Positions 22,189-35,045 are shown, counted from the first letter of the stretch. The stretch: DNA of 64,000 nt from Ophiura sarsii (GCA_035610835.1 CM069455.1:18117874-18181873), one strand, 5' to 3'. A program made the numbers and translations. The notes: generated from the letters alone by a model not told the origin.

Positions 22189-22196
22189 ATTTACAT

Positions 22197-23254
22197 ATTT
22201 CTAAAAGCAAATCGTCCTTGGCATTGCTCCAGATGACAAGTAATGATAGCCGGGGTTGTAGTAGTACATGTAGTGTCTCAGGTGTTACTGGTGTGTAACC
22301 GGATTTCTTGACATACAGGTGTTTTTTGTTTTATATGAAGAGTGCCATAAATCACTTCTAGACAATGGGCATTGGGAACGAAGAACGTTAACAAAGAATG
22401 GATCATTTATTTTTACTGTAATATTGAAAGATCCATAGGCCTTTCAAAAATACCATCAAAAATGGAGATTTTGCCCTAAATTCAACATATGAAGAAGAAA
22501 TTGAAAACATATCTTGTACAATGTTAGGTAACATGTTCAGCCACAATGTCTGAAGAAATCATTGAAAAATATTAAAAGCATTGGGATAATGGGGCCAAAA
22601 CGGCTTTTTGATTATTTCAACTTAAAACATTATGCAAATTAGATGCAAATCAGATATATTTATTTAAGTTGAATGGATCATCCAAATTAGAATGATGGTC
22701 TAAAATATGAAAATAATATAATTGTATTTATGTTCTGTTGTACTGTATCGTTGTTGCCTCAATAATAGCGCCACCTATGATCTTTATGCAGTGAAGTAAT
22801 TCGTCTGGCGTTATGTGGTTTGTAATCTCAATCCCTTGATTAACACAGTGACTTGTCACTTGTCAGGGGGGGGCAAATGGTATTTTTTCCCGGTGAACAC
22901 CAGTTCGACCAGGTGGCGTAGTCATGTTTTTTATGTAACGTTTTGATTTGCCGTCGAGTAAGAAAACAAGCCGGGGGGGTTAGAAGCGATGTGTCTCCAC
23001 AACGGCATGAAAAACTGCAATTTCTAACTAATTTGTCTGTCTTCTTTTCTCCTTTCTGTCCGTTTCCTTTCCCTTTCCTTCCCTTTGCCTCCCCGATTTT
23101 CCGCTCAATTTTCTTTCGGGGGGGGGGGGGGGGGGGCACTCTGCACCCCCCCCCCCACCTTGCTACTGAACAGCATGGACCATAGCTAGAAAAGCTCAAC
23201 AGTCCGTGATTACAGTTGGCTCCAATAAAATAATACAGACATAAATGGTTTAGA
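22197..23254. other. Stretch with C/G homopolymers, no gene
   Basis: G runs at 22866-22873 and 23118-23136 and a C run at 23146-23157. CTTGCTACTGAA after the C run looks like a hAT-type right end, but no matching left end was fixed. An open frame on each strand crosses the homopolymers and is not credible. Confidence 0.4.
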
Positions 23255-25610
23255 TATATATGTGGTAGAGCTATGGTTTAGGTGTCATTTGAAAGCTTAT
23301 TTATCTAGCTACACTGTGTAATAAATCAGGTATTTCTATAACTGTTTGGCTGAGATATGATTGATTATATTTCGAAAGTCAGGGGTGTCGGCGGTGGCGG
23401 TGGCGGCGGTGGCGGTGGTGTCGAGTACAATCTCTATGGGGAATATAGAAAATGTTCCCCATTCTACGTTCAAATTACAATAACTCCACAGCTCTGTATG
23501 GTACAAACATGATTTTGCTCTCATTTTATAGATTGTTTTATATTCTATAAGTTTCTGTTTCAACAAACGTGTCAACTATTACGTAACAATGAAAATCGCG
23601 AATCGATTGCATTGTCATTGGCTTTTTCCCTATTCACTACACAGTGAACTTGCCCTAATTCATCGGTTTTATATTGACTATAACAACAAAATTATTCAAC
23701 CGATTATAGCAAAATTATACATTTTTGGAAAGCTCTCAAATAGGGGAATTCAGAAATCTTGCTTAAAATAGGATAGGGTGAATAGTCAAAAAAATGTATG
23801 TGTAAACTCTAATAAATTTGAAATGTAAACGTTTGTGTGATGTGCTCATTTACTTCCCGATGTAGTATATTTCAACAAGTTACCCTTGTACACCATTATG
23901 TTTTGATGTGATGGGTAAATTGCATGAGGAACCACATAAAGTGGTGATTGGGGTAGGAATTAAAAAAAATATTGAGCTTTAATCAAAATATGAAAACAGA
24001 TCGATATTTTTGAACATTCTTAATCACAACATGTTACCATTAGGTCCTATGCAAATTCCAATCACATATATTTAGATTCCTTGTGAGGTTACCGTTCAGA
24101 AAATATATACTTTTTATGGGGTAGAACAAGTATTTCTTGCGATATGCTAATTCGAATCTCAGATGGTGTAAAATGTAAAAATCTGGACATGCAACGGGAA
24201 GGGTGGCGAGTAGGGCGGGGCATAAATAGGGAAGGTATTTTGTTAAAATCGGCCATGGTCAAAATGTATTCCACTTGACCCCACATGATCAAATATGCAC
24301 TTTAAAAAAAATTCGGAGGGGGTCTTCAGACCCCACCACTGCCCTTTATCCCCCTATAGGGGAATACATGGTAAAGTTGCCAAATTGGTGTAGCAAAATT
24401 AGGTTTCGACCTAGAACAAATTGATACATATTTTTTTCAGCTTAATGCATTTCTATAAGGTACCCATAATGACATAATGACATGACAGAAAAACAGCCAG
24501 ATTTAGACACTTTCAAACACGAAATTAAGTATTATTACAATATTCTAAAATACCAAGCCACATGTAATTCAGACTTGAATACTTTTCTGGAAAAATGGCA
24601 TAAATGGCAAAGTCTCTGCACTGATTAACGGATAAGTTTCATTTAAATATATTTGTCAATATGTTACCCATGTAAAAAGGTGTATGTAGCTTAAGGTCAC
24701 TGAGTAAGTGACAGTACTATGTTTATGTCAGCTGTCAAGAAGTAGAAGTAAAAAATTAAAATAAATAAATTAAAAAAAATATATATAACTATGACATTGT
24801 TTGGCGTAATGTAATATTGTAATGTTATGGATAATGGTAGACTCTATTTTCCGCTCATCCATGTTTACAATAAAACCAATTAGAATATAATAAAAATAAA
24901 AAAATAAATAAAAATATTTTGTTTAATAACCCTAAAAAAAAATTAAAAAAATAAAAAAATTAAAAAAAATAAAAAAAAATAAAAAAAAATAATGACATAC
25001 TAAAAGTCTGAAAAGTCAGAGTGTTAGAAATATGATAATTTGCGTAAACTTAGAATGGCCGCTAATTTGAGCATTTTCATTGTTTTGGAGTTATTTCTTA
25101 TCTTAGATAGTTGTTATGGCACTTTAAATAGCTTCAGCATACATTTTATGAATGTATAACGTCTCACGGACATACAGAGACATATCTGCCCTAATATGTG
25201 TATCTTAAATTGCATAAATAAAAAATGGCCACCAAAATTCTCAAATTAGCGGCCATTTTAAGTTTATGCAAGTTAGGCATATTTCTACCACTCTGATATT
25301 TTCGGACTTTTAGTATGTCATTATGGGGACCTAGAAATGCATTGTGCTGAAAAAATTATGTTTTAATTTGTTTTAGGTCGAAACATAATTTTGCTACACC
25401 AATTTGGCAATTTAACCATGTATTCCCCTATAGGGGGATTAAGGGTAGTTGTTGGGTCTGAAGACCCCCTCCGAATTTTTTTTAAAGCGCATATTTAATC
25501 ATGTGGGGTCAAGTGGAATACATTTTGACCATGGCCGATTTGAACAAAATACCTTCCCTATTTATGCCCCGCCCTAGTGGCGAGTTCAAAACACATGGCC
25601 ATATAGGCAT
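23255..25610 (+). mobile_element. Element C, copy 1, interrupted by a foldback element
   Basis: It matches 36168-37135: GTGGTAG-GCTATGG, GGCTGAGATATGATTGATTA, a GGCGGT-rich tract (23385-23425), ACAGTGAACTTGCCCTAATT and AATCTGGACATGCAACGG. The block resumes after the foldback at GTTCAAAACACATGGCC. Its left terminus is missing here. Confidence 0.75.
24211..25576. mobile_element. 1366-bp foldback element with 8-bp target duplication
   Basis: The ends TAGGGCGGGGCATAAATAGG are inverted, and the arms extend for roughly 270 bp (for example TCGGAGGGGGTCTTCAGACC versus GGTCTGAAGACCCCCTCCGA). GTGGCGAG is duplicated at 24203-24210 and 25577-25584; the other copy of element C has it once near 37112. The centre is A/T-rich, with inverted AATGGCC words. 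The 8-bp duplication suggests hAT. No transposase. Confidence 0.9.
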
Positions 25611-25786
25611 GGTTATGGTATGGTAGCCGGAAACACTCTATCGATTTTTAAAGTACAGTGTCAGCCATGGATTTGCATACGAACGAGAAAACTACTCAGA
25701 AAATAAACTGTCGAATATCTGACAACATTTTTTGAAAGTACATTTGATTTTGAAGTAATAAGGAAACGTATAGAGAGGTATATAGG

Positions 25787-26215
25787 AGGTTATCCATGTC
25801 GTCATGCGCAACATATACTTACCTCAAAGGGGAATCGCACCCGGCCTATTGTACATGCAATTGAATAGGTGAATGACGTCCAATTCATTGCATGAACCGT
25901 GTTACCAAATTGGCCTACACATCATGAAACAGGTGTGTCTTCTTTCTGTAAATCTTAATTCCCGACAAGATGGCAGATAATCCGTCAGGGACGCACCATT
26001 TGATTTTCGGGGGGGGGGGGGGTGGGGGTAGGGCGATTTTTTAAATTTTAATGTATTCATTCATATTGGGTAGGGTAGAGTGGGTTTTTTTACTCATCAG
26101 GGGGGGGGGGTCTTTTTGTTGGCCTGCATAGAGGGGGAATTTGTTTTTCTTCCAAAAACTTCCTACCCCCTCCCCCTGAAAATCTAATGGTGCGTCCCTT
26201 ACATGGATAACCTTT
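25787..26215. repeat. Palindromic region with AGGTTATCCATGT ends
   Basis: AGGTTATCCATGT at 25787 is inverted at about 26203-26215. The 25987-26199 element lies at its right end. Whether these short arms are a real terminus is uncertain. Confidence 0.35.
25987..26199. mobile_element. 213-bp TIR element with AGGGACGCACCATT ends
   Basis: AGGGACGCACCATTTGATTT at the left is inverted at the right (AAATCTAATGGTGCGTCCCT). G and C runs sit just inside both termini. The right two thirds recur at 42885-43059. No clear target duplication. Confidence 0.8.
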
Positions 26216-26999
26216 AATTGCTCTGCAACTTAGAAGAGGGCGTTCCATGATATAAAATATAATATGCCTTTAACATGTTTAAGACCATGGTTTCTACTAT
26301 TATAATAATAGTAAACGATTGAAGAAATGCGAATCACGTTCCAAGTGACAACTTCAAGGTCAACATCGACTTATGAATTACTAGTAAATGTGTAGTCATT
26401 CAATAACGGAACCGGGAACTGGTTTGGAAAATGTCGGCTAATAATATATGTGATTATAATTATAACTTATAAAGGTGACAAAAAACACAACCCCATTCTC
26501 CGGGGAAATGTGTTCAAAGTGTTCGTGAAATTTGTTGGTAAATTTTCACCCCCCCCCCCCACCCAAAATATGTCTACAAGATTTGTTCTTAAATTCGTAA
26601 AAGAGGTCGGCCGGGCCCATAGAACAGGAGTTTGGCAGTTTTCATTAGATCCTGTACAAGTTGACAGGTTTAATTCGAATATCAGTTATAAAGATGGAAA
26701 CTGATGATCATTTATATCATGATTGTAAGCTCTCAAATGAGTTATTGTTTTGTTATTTAATTAAGCGTAATCTACTTAATTTTACAAGGCTGTTTTGTTG
26801 ACTGTTTGATTTTACTCATTAAACTCCCCTCAAGAGCCCAGCTCAAGTTGCGTGGCAATCGAAAAATAGTGTCATGTGTTCAAATTCAAGGTGTCTTTCT
26901 TTAAAAACAAAGAAAGAGTTGAAACATTAGGGCCTATACCTTAGCCTGACCCCCACCTGGCCCTCATAGCTCTCTATCGTGAGACCTGATGATACTTTA
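26216..26999. other. Unannotated stretch
   Basis: No gene recognised. A plus-strand frame (26450-26704) passes through a poly-C tract at 26550-26559 and lacks motifs. Confidence 0.4.
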
Positions 27000-27147
27000 C
27001 AGGCCCGTAGCCAGGGGGGGTTCGAGGGGTTCGATCGAACCCCCTAAATTTTTCAAAGGTAAAAAAAAAAAAAAGTAAGAGAAGAGAAGCTTATATGCGA
27101 TTTTATGACAGTGCGAAATTTTGTGACCGTGCGATTTTTTTTTGACC

Positions 27148-27200
<53 letters not shown>

Positions 27201-27314
27201 ACCCCCACTTACGTGAAATTCACGAGGTGACTGACTGGGAAAAAAGTTGGGGCAACCTTTTACGAAAATTTTAGAAATCGAACCCCCTAATTGAAAAGGC
27301 TGGCTACGGGCCTG
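27000..27314. mobile_element. hAT-like MITE with a 50-bp poly-C tract
   Basis: The termini CAGGCCCGTAGCCAGG and its inverse (CTGGCTACGGGCCTG) are followed inside by ATCGAACCCCCTAA on both sides. C occupies 27151-27200 without interruption. CTTTA flanks both ends, shorter than the 8 bp usual for hAT. The CAG-N-GGCGTAGCCAGG type end is common among hAT-derived MITEs. Confidence 0.8.
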
Positions 27315-27549
27315 CTTTAGCGGGCCTCATACTATAGCGAAGGAGTTATAGTCTATAGCCTACCTTTTAAAGGTAAATATGTATCTTCTTATATTATATT
27401 TTATAAACAATATTGAGCTCATAATTTTATTTTGTGATATCAAATCTGTACATCAATAATAATGTTTCATATTGCTATAGACGCAACAAGGCTTGTGACT
27501 GTTGTATGGTAGGATGACCTATAGGTCATAGCATCATAAATAGTGACTA

Positions 27550-27800
27550 TACAAGTTGACTCACCGTAAAAAAATCATCGTTGAATTTACATGTAAAACA
27601 CTGTAAAATTATGGGAATATGACAATATTTTACCGTTTCTAAAAAACCCGGTCAAATACTGTAAAACGAAAAGTTGAGCTAATGGCTTAAGACTTAACAT
27701 TCCCAACATTAGCTACACACAAAAAGACTTGTCAATTCTATGACAAAGTCCTAAATTTCATCAATGTAAATTTTACAGGGGTTTGTTGGAAGATTGGCTG
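27550..27800. repeat. Repeat with TTTACAG/CTGTAAAA words, copy 1
   Basis: It shares AATGTAAATTTTACAGGGGT and TTTGTTGG-AGATTG-CTG with 28725-28765. Many CTGTAAAA words occur in between. Probably two decayed copies of one TIR element. Confidence 0.6.
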
Positions 27801-28535
27801 CTGAGCCTTTTTGGGGGCGAAGCCACCCTATAGCATGCGATTGCAAAAACTTACACATTAAGGTCTTTCTAGACATAAGTGGGGCCGCCATGCTTGTAGT
27901 CTTTGTAAATTACATGCACCTTATGCAGTTTATTTTAACAGTATCCGCAGTCTGTGCTGGAGTCAAAGCTATATTTGTTTAGTTGATGCATAGAAGTTGA
28001 TGATTTATTTAGAGAGATGTTTATTAGACTCCCCACAGAGAGACATAATAGATTATCTTATTTGATCACAGATGGTTTGACCAAGGAGAAATCTCCCAAT
28101 TGTTGGGGGGGGGGGGGGGGGTTGTCTAATAAGTGGTTAGTTGTGGATGTTTGAGTCTCTGGTTAAATAATATATAATAATAATTCCTGGGTTGATTTAA
28201 TGAAATGTCAATATGGATAACCATGATCGCGGAATGCCATTTTAATTAGTATTATAGCAATTCCTGGACCAAACGTTTCGGACCAAGTACAATGTCATAT
28301 ACCTAGATTGTTCTTCAGACGGTACCGCCCCCCCCCCCCCCCCCCCCCCCCCCCCCCTGTACTATTTTGGACTAGGCCGGGTGTTTTGATTTGTATTTTG
28401 GTTTGAATTATGGAAAATACATACGGTACACCATTTCCTGGTATTTTGGTTTGCAACAGATGCTTCAGAAAATGGTTACAAAACATGCTTCTTTCTTTTG
28501 GATCGCCCCCATTCCATTTCAATGGAATTTTTATT
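27801..28535. other. Unannotated stretch with homopolymers
   Basis: G run at 28105-28121 and C run at 28328-28357. No gene recognised; the frame crossing the C run is not credible. Confidence 0.4.
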
Positions 28536-28539
28536 ACTG

Positions 28540-28800
28540 TTAATTTTACAACATTTTCAACAAACGCCTGTAAATTTTAATTTGCATTGTAAAAAAGCAG
28601 TAAAATACTGTAAAATATACAGTATATTGTTTTTTGTGCATTTTTACAGTTTTGGTTTAAGTAACTGTAAAATGTTACAGTGTCCCGTTACATTTTACAG
28701 CTATTTACTGTAAACTGTTACACTACAATGTAAATTTTACAGGGGTTTGTTGGCAGATTGACTGCCAGCCTTTTTACCGTTAATTTTACCAAAAAAATGT
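28540..28800. repeat. Repeat with TTTACAG/CTGTAAAA words, copy 2
   Basis: See 27550-27800. The right part matches nearly exactly, and GTAAAATACTGTAAAA and ACTGTAAA words fill the left part. Confidence 0.6.
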
Positions 28801-29700
28801 AACCATGTAACAGCGTATACTAAATCAGCTTACTGAAAACGAAAAAGGTCCGTTTTTGATGGACTATATAATCAAAAGCAGACAAACGCTAGCTGTGTCC
28901 TCGACCTATAAGTACAAGTACAAGTCATTCATTAATTTTAGTTCAACAATCCCAAGCATCTTTGTAGTTATATCAGACAGACGACCTGAACGTCACTGCT
29001 CTGTCAAAACCTCGTATGTTTTCCGGCCCTTCAGCATGTATATATTAAGTAAAACTGCCCAACGGTTATAGGAAGTGTTGCTTTGTACATGTTCAGGGGC
29101 AAGAGCACTTGCAAGGTTTTGATAGATGTGTTTTTGGCCCTTGAACATGTTTAGAGCAGACTGTCCAACGGTTATACACAGGAAGTATTACTTTAAACAT
29201 GCTGAAGGGTCGGATGAAGATACGGGGATTTGACAGAATATCTTAACTCCGAATCGACGTCTACGTCTGTGATTTTCAATTGAAATGTTTAATGATTTCT
29301 TATTTAAGCTTCCATCAATTCACACCTCGTATTTTTGTTCATTATCTGGCGGGTTATCTGGCGGGTTATCTGGCTGTCGTTAAGGTGACAATTTAGGCGA
29401 GTTATCCTTACTGGATGACAACACCTTGCATGTTGCAATTTCATCCCTTTGATTTAAGTGTAGGTTGTGATAAATGTGTGCATGGAAATGCTACAACCAT
29501 TTCAGTTCAACCCATCTATTTGATTCAACTATTGCAAAAGCACCGATCAAGTCATTGTACAAGTATTTACTGGACTTTAAGTGGTTAAGTGTTAAAATTC
29601 TGCTTATTTATCACAGTGTAGACTTTATATTCCTGGTTTAAAACACCCCACTGTAGACGGGTGTAGGTTTGGGTCTAGTTAGATCACAGATCTGGTTGTG
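28801..29700. other. Stretch with a short inverted repeat, no gene
   Basis: CCCTTCAGCATGT (29028) is inverted at 29199 (ACATGCTGAAGGG), and CAACGGTTATA occurs at both sides, giving a palindromic segment of about 185 bp. GGTTATCTGGCG is repeated in tandem at 29345-29375. Nothing else recognised. Confidence 0.45.
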
Positions 29701-29724
29701 TATGACTATTACACTCTTATTGTA

Positions 29725-29775
29725 CCGCGTGCAGCATGTTGTCATCCGAGTGCAGCATGTTGTCATCCGATATGA
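29725..29775 (+). repeat. Tandem 20-bp duplication
   Basis: GTGCAGCATGTTGTCATCCG occurs twice in direct succession. Confidence 0.9.
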
Positions 29776-29934
29776 AAACCTCGCCTTACGGTTCATTCTA
29801 GCACTTTACATTGATATGATATGATATTATTTGGGTCCTACGACCCTGGATAACCCAATAAGCTTATTACATTCCTTGTAATGCGATATACAATTATTGG
29901 CCTATACATGTAGTTTGAGTTCCCCTGCACTGCT

Positions 29935-30130
29935 TGCAGCCGTGATAGGTGACGAGCTGTTGCGTGTGACGATCTGTTGCGTGATAGGCCCGTGATAGGT
30001 GACGAGCTTTTGGATGATGACATGTTGCGTAATAAGATATCGGTTCCGTGATAGGTGAGAAGCTATTGCGTGACAGGTGACGAGTATGATGCCTGATAAA
30101 TGACAAGCTGTTCCGTATGGGTGAGAGGAT
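29935..30130 (+). repeat. Irregular minisatellite with GTGATAGGTGACGAG units
   Basis: GTGATAGGTGACGAGC and variants recur about six times with TGTTGCGTG between them. Three overlapping minus-strand frames here are translations of the minisatellite. Confidence 0.8.
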
Positions 30131-30663
30131 TGCTGCATTGGTATCATGTTGTAAACATGGAAAACCCGATGTTTGTGCCACCGACGACAGAAAGGACCAA
30201 TAACGCCTACACATGCGTGCAAAATGCTAAACTCCAATCAAGTCCAGCATTTTACATTAAACAGGTAATACACAAAATCTGAACTCAATTTAGGGGATGT
30301 TTGGTCGAACCCCCTGAGCAATTTGTATACTATTAATCATATTGAATATATTATTCAGTACCTTTTAAACGTGACCGTTTTAATTGTTCACATAATTATC
30401 ACTGTAATATTGTGTATGTCAAAAGTTCACCCCTCACAGCTACAAGTTCATTATGCATGTGGAAGTGCGCGTGCTCAAAAGGATTGCATCAGCTACCGGT
30501 ACCTGTCATTTTGGCGGGAAGTATTAATTATAAAATGGCCGCCTCAAGGGTTAAAAGAGTTGACTGTAGTCTGCTTGCTATGATTCACCCTTATAGGCAT
30601 TATTACTTACAAAAACGCTTGCAAGTTGAGAAATAGTGTACTTAAGGACGTCCCAACCGGCCA

Positions 30664-32106
30664 TGCATCAAGCCTTTGACGGAATAAAGTGCATCATACA
30701 ATTACAATGAGGTTCTATTTTCTACCGTATACGTGGTGCATCTGAGACCCAAAGTACACTTTCTCCGCAAGTTAACATTTCATTTTAAGTTCTTACCGAA
30801 TGTTAAGGATGTCTCTCAATTTTATATAGAAAACCGGAACTTAACTGAGCATGTTGGTGCTTAATATCGATACATTTCTACATGCCACATGGACGGACTG
30901 CGAATAGCCTAATTGGTGATGCAGACATTTTAATTAGATTAGGCTTTAGCTTATACTTCAGAATGTGAGGGTTATCTCTAAAACACCGAGCGAGACTGAG
31001 CATGATAGTACTTATTTGCATATTTGCACTATTTTTGAAATGGTTCTGAATATGTTCATGAAAATATTTCACATTTTTGTTGTTGTTTTTGTATGTATTC
31101 TAATTTCTGATGATTTTGGTTTGTTAATTAGACCAGATCATCGCACAGGAAGGGTTGTACTACAAAATAGGTCATCAAAACGGGTAATTTTAAGGTTGAA
31201 ATCTGTCAAGAACTTGGTATAACATGTCATGGTGTGAGCGCCCCCGATCAGGAACTATTAGTATTAGGTTAAGCAGGTGCTTCAGCTCAGGCCTGATTCA
31301 GCTATGGATTAAGTTATGCAAAAGTGAATCATGCAAGGATTTTCTCGGATGACCCAAAATCATACAGACGAGTATTATAAAAGACGTGCTGTTCTATAAT
31401 AGGCATTAGTGTTGGTACACTAATTATTAGTGTCTTTAAGATGATTATAAAATAATGGATGCATTAGGTAACATCGATTTAGTTAAATACATTTAAAAGT
31501 TCCGGTTAGTCCACTAGAAAATGACCCTTGTTCTACGGACAAACGCACCTCTCAGATAGGGTCGGTTGATCGGGGTTTTTTTCTTTCGTGAAAATGTTGG
31601 TGAATTTTCAACAATCTTCAAAATTAACATTTTTGTAATTAAAAAAACCAAAATCGAAATGTTTTCAAATCGATCCAACATTTATTCAAAACATGATCCA
31701 ACATTATTCAAAACATTCAATTTTTTTCAAAACATTAAGTTTAGACATGTGTGAATATTTGGCGTTTTTTATTCGGTAGTCTTGCCCGTAGAACAGGGTG
31801 CGTTTCCGTCTCCTTTAATTGACTGCCCGCCTCGTCGTTGCTGTCATTTTGTCTAAATGGAATTAGGTCTGAAATGTTCAGGTTTGGTTCACATCATGTC
31901 ATTATTTATACACGGTCATATTATTGTTTGATTTGGAGCTGTTGAAACTATCATGCCTTTCAATTTAATTTAATATAACCTTATTTCATTTTTATTTTTT
32001 GACAATTTTAATGTTTTTGAAATTATTCATCAATTACACGGTCGAAACTAGAACCTCATTGTCATTATATGATGTACTTTATTCCGTCAAATACTTGATA
32101 CATAGC
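30664..32106. mobile_element. 1.44-kb TIR element
   Basis: CTTTGACGGAATAAAGTGCA followed by ACAATGAGGTTCTA at the left is inverted at the right (TAGAACCTCATTGTCATTAT, then TGATGTACTTTATTCCGTCA), roughly 60 bp of terminal repeat. The interior includes an AT-rich tract at 31590-31750. No transposase. Target duplication not determined. Confidence 0.7.
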
Positions 32107-33054
32107 TACGTTCAGTTCAAAGACATGAATTTTGTTGACAATTTTGTTGTCGAATAATTATCGGCCATCTTAGCTTTATAAATGTAATATTATTTGAAGT
32201 TTTTTAAATTTTATTTGTTGAAATAAATACAAATTTAGGAGACACTAAACACGATTATTTTTGCATCCTCAATCATCGTACGATGCGCAGTACGCTCTAC
32301 ACATCCACACATCGGGTGTTAGTAATCAAACCGCACAAATTAATAATTTTCTAGGGCAAGCGATTATCATATGATCATGGGGCGATATAGAATACAACAC
32401 CGGTGATAGCGTGATATCGCGCCATCATCGACAAGGTTTCCATTACAAAATGTACACCATGTTCCTGGTTCATGCTGTTCATATATCATGCATATATTAG
32501 GCCCAAAAAACGTTGTGTTGCCCTCAGCGACCCTAAAATCTCAAATATTGGGGTCGCATTTTATTTTTGTGGTTAAAATATTCCTGCTTGATTGAATAAT
32601 TTGATTTTAAAACTATAGGCCTATCACACTAGAAACATGTGTCAAATTGACATTTACACATTTTGTCTTCACATAATAACCACGGTCTGTCAATAATACT
32701 TGTCAGCAACAACAAAAAAGGGAGGGACTGGGAAACAAAAGAAAAACTTGACCGACCGGCCCCACTTTTTGTCACTTGCAAGCAACACAACCATTTTTGT
32801 TGTTGGCCTATTGCATCAACTTTATCCCGTCAGTGCCAAGTACCATTACTATGAGTTACAATTTTATGATAGCGCGATATCGGGCCATCATTATCGAGGT
32901 TTCCAATAACATGGTTCCTGGTTCAGACACTGTATCAATATGCCGCATCAATATCATCACCCGAACCGAAACTATAGTGGATGGCTCTTTTATGGCACCA
33001 AAACAGTAACGCCCTATCCGCGTTGAGTTGTGTGATATCGCGATCAGGCCATAG
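32107..33054. repeat. Three copies of a GATATCGCG/GTTCCTGG repeat
   Basis: A segment reading GATAGCG-GATATCG-GCCATCAT, then CGA-GGTTTCCA, then GTTCCTGGTTCA occurs at about 32404-32475 and 32866-32935. A third copy begins at about 33030 and is interrupted at 33055 by a TIR element, resuming at 33313. Confidence 0.65.
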
Positions 33055-33312
33055 CAGCCCTTTTATGGCAAAAGAATGTATCTTATATGTAGTTTTCTTA
33101 CAGTATACTTCCTTTTAACATGATCAAAGTTAGCTTTTTTCTTCATAAATCATATAGTGGTAAAAGGCAGTATATTACTTTTATTGTCTTTACAAGTTGC
33201 AACCTTTTCCTAAGTGTGTATTGTTGAACGAAGTTAACATAATCCATGTTAAAAGGAAGTATATCATTAAGACAGTACATATAAGATACATCCTTTTGCC
33301 ATAAAAGGGCTG
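33055..33312. mobile_element. 258-bp TIR element with ATAG duplication
   Basis: CAGCCCTTTTATGGCAAAAG is inverted at the right end, and the arms extend about 70 bp (ATCTTATATGTA; TATACTTCCTTTTAACAT). ATAG flanks both ends (33051-33054, 33313-33316). It lies inside the third GATATCGCG repeat copy. Confidence 0.88.
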
Positions 33313-33380
33313 ATAGGGCCTAATCGATGTTTCTATTTACAAAGGCTTAGGTATACTATTTCTACTAAATTAGTTCCTGG

Positions 33381-33739
33381 TTAAAGGTGTATGTTCCGTT
33401 CCGATCACTTTGAGATTTTTTCCACATAAACATATTTTGATATATCAAAAGAAAAGTTTAGAAAACCCATTATTTTCCTCATTATTTCTGTAAAATCGTA
33501 GGCGCAAGATGTTCCATTTAGACGTTATACTGTATAAGCCAAAATGCAGTGAATACCGCCAACGGTATACTCAATGGGCACTGAAATTTCACTGTCACCT
33601 TGTCCTTCTAAAATAAGAACCCTTGGAGTTATGCAACTCAAACTTTGGAAAATGACTATTTTAACCCTTCATGTAGAATAGAAAACATCTATATAGTTGA
33701 AAATCGGGCCAGATCGGAACATATATAACATACCTTTAA
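33381..33739 (-). mobile_element. TTAA/AGGTAGATG family element, reverse copy
   Basis: TTAA at 33381-33384 and 33736-33739. The interior AAGAACCCTTGGAGTTATGC and ACTCAAACTTTGGAAAATGA are the reverse complement of the 43939-44293 copy. The termini have diverged (AGGTGTATGTTCCG). Confidence 0.8.
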
Positions 33740-33830
33740 GACAGTGGAGGCATAATAGCAGCTCGATCAAGGTCAATTTTAAGACACTTTAAATGTGCAC
33801 CTGTCAAAGAGGAATCTCCTATGATACCTA

Positions 33831-34049
33831 CACTGCAAAACTAGGGTGTTACTTTAACACCGGTTGAAGTTAATACGGGTCCAATCCAAGCATCCAAAAT
33901 TTGCACCGGTGTTAAGATTGGTGTTATTTCAACACCAGTTGGTGTTATTTTCAACACTATACTAATGCTATTATTGTTTTAACACTGGTTGGATTGGACC
34001 AGTATTAACTCTCAATGGTGTTATTTTTATCACCCTTGTTTTTGCAGTG
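33831..34049. mobile_element. CACTGCAAAA TIR element with TA duplication, copy 1
   Basis: It starts CACTGCAAAACTAGGGTGTT and ends TTGTTTTTGCAGTG, with TA outside both ends. The interior is made of GGTGTTA and TAACACC words. Tc1/mariner-type target. The related element is 39754-40013. Confidence 0.82.
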
Positions 34050-34051
34050 TA

Positions 34052-34780
34052 ATAAGAATAATGGCGGTTCCCGGCTTGGTATGTTTCTTCCAATTGAAGC
34101 TCGAATAGGAGAATGATTAAGAAGCTGCACGTGCATGCATGCGGAACACTTTCTGAACAGTGTTTAATAACAGATTAAGGGTCGTTTAATATTCCGAGGG
34201 TTAAGTTTTTCGAACAAAGCTTTTTTAGTGTTAAGTTTACAATTAGGGAAAGACCTTATGCGCAATTCGGAATCACGTAGTCCAGATTTCTTAAAATTGG
34301 GCCCCCCTAAAACCTTTTTACCCAGCATGCAATGAGAAGATACAAATGAGCCTCTGAAGAGTCAGAAGCCCGCCCGCCATCATGGCATGCAAGCCGTCCG
34401 CCAAGTCGACCGGTTTCATCATCCGCATTATAAGCTCATTAACCTATATATCCACAACGGTATACGCCTTGGGCATTTGAGACATATTTCACAAAATTAT
34501 TTTACTTAAACTTGACCTGATTGTATGCAGCATTTTTGTGGTTTTAAAAGTATTTAAATGGAATTCAAGATGGCGGTGGGTGCAATGTTTTAGCCATACA
34601 CATTCCTATTAAAGTATAACATGTCAGCGAAATTAAACTGATAAGAAACATCACATAAATACACAACTAATATGCCTTAACAAATTTACATGTAAGGTTA
34701 CACCTAAGCTTGGATCAGAAAAATCTCTGTTTTTCAACGGAGGTGTAGCAACAATATCCTGAAGCATTTTATTGTCAAGT
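34052..34780. other. Unannotated stretch
   Basis: No gene recognised. TTTGTGGTTTTAAAAGTATT near 34535 resembles a word near 37815, so it may be part of a decayed repeat. Confidence 0.4.
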
Positions 34781-35045
34781 TTAACACTTTCCACGCGGCT
34801 ATAAATATTTTTACCAGATACTAAAACAGATTTTTCAGAAAGCTTTCCCAACTTTCAAAGTCTATCTCAATAATTACTGAACTAATACTAGGCATGTTTG
34901 AATGCATTTCTCATTGTGATTCCAATGGTGATGACATTCAACAACTTTGACATTTTTAAACCGTTTGTGAACTTTTGGAACCGTTGTCTGCCCCATCCCC
35001 GGCCCCATCGTCTGCAGACGACTGACTGCCGCGTGAAATGTGTAA
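34781..35045 (+). mobile_element. TTAA-flanked MITE, CACTTTCC family, copy 3
   Basis: TTAA then CACTTTCCACGCGGC at the left; the right end ACTGCCGCGTGAAATGTG is degenerate. Interior ACTAGGCATGTTTGAATGCA and GTCTGCAGACG match the family. Confidence 0.82.
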
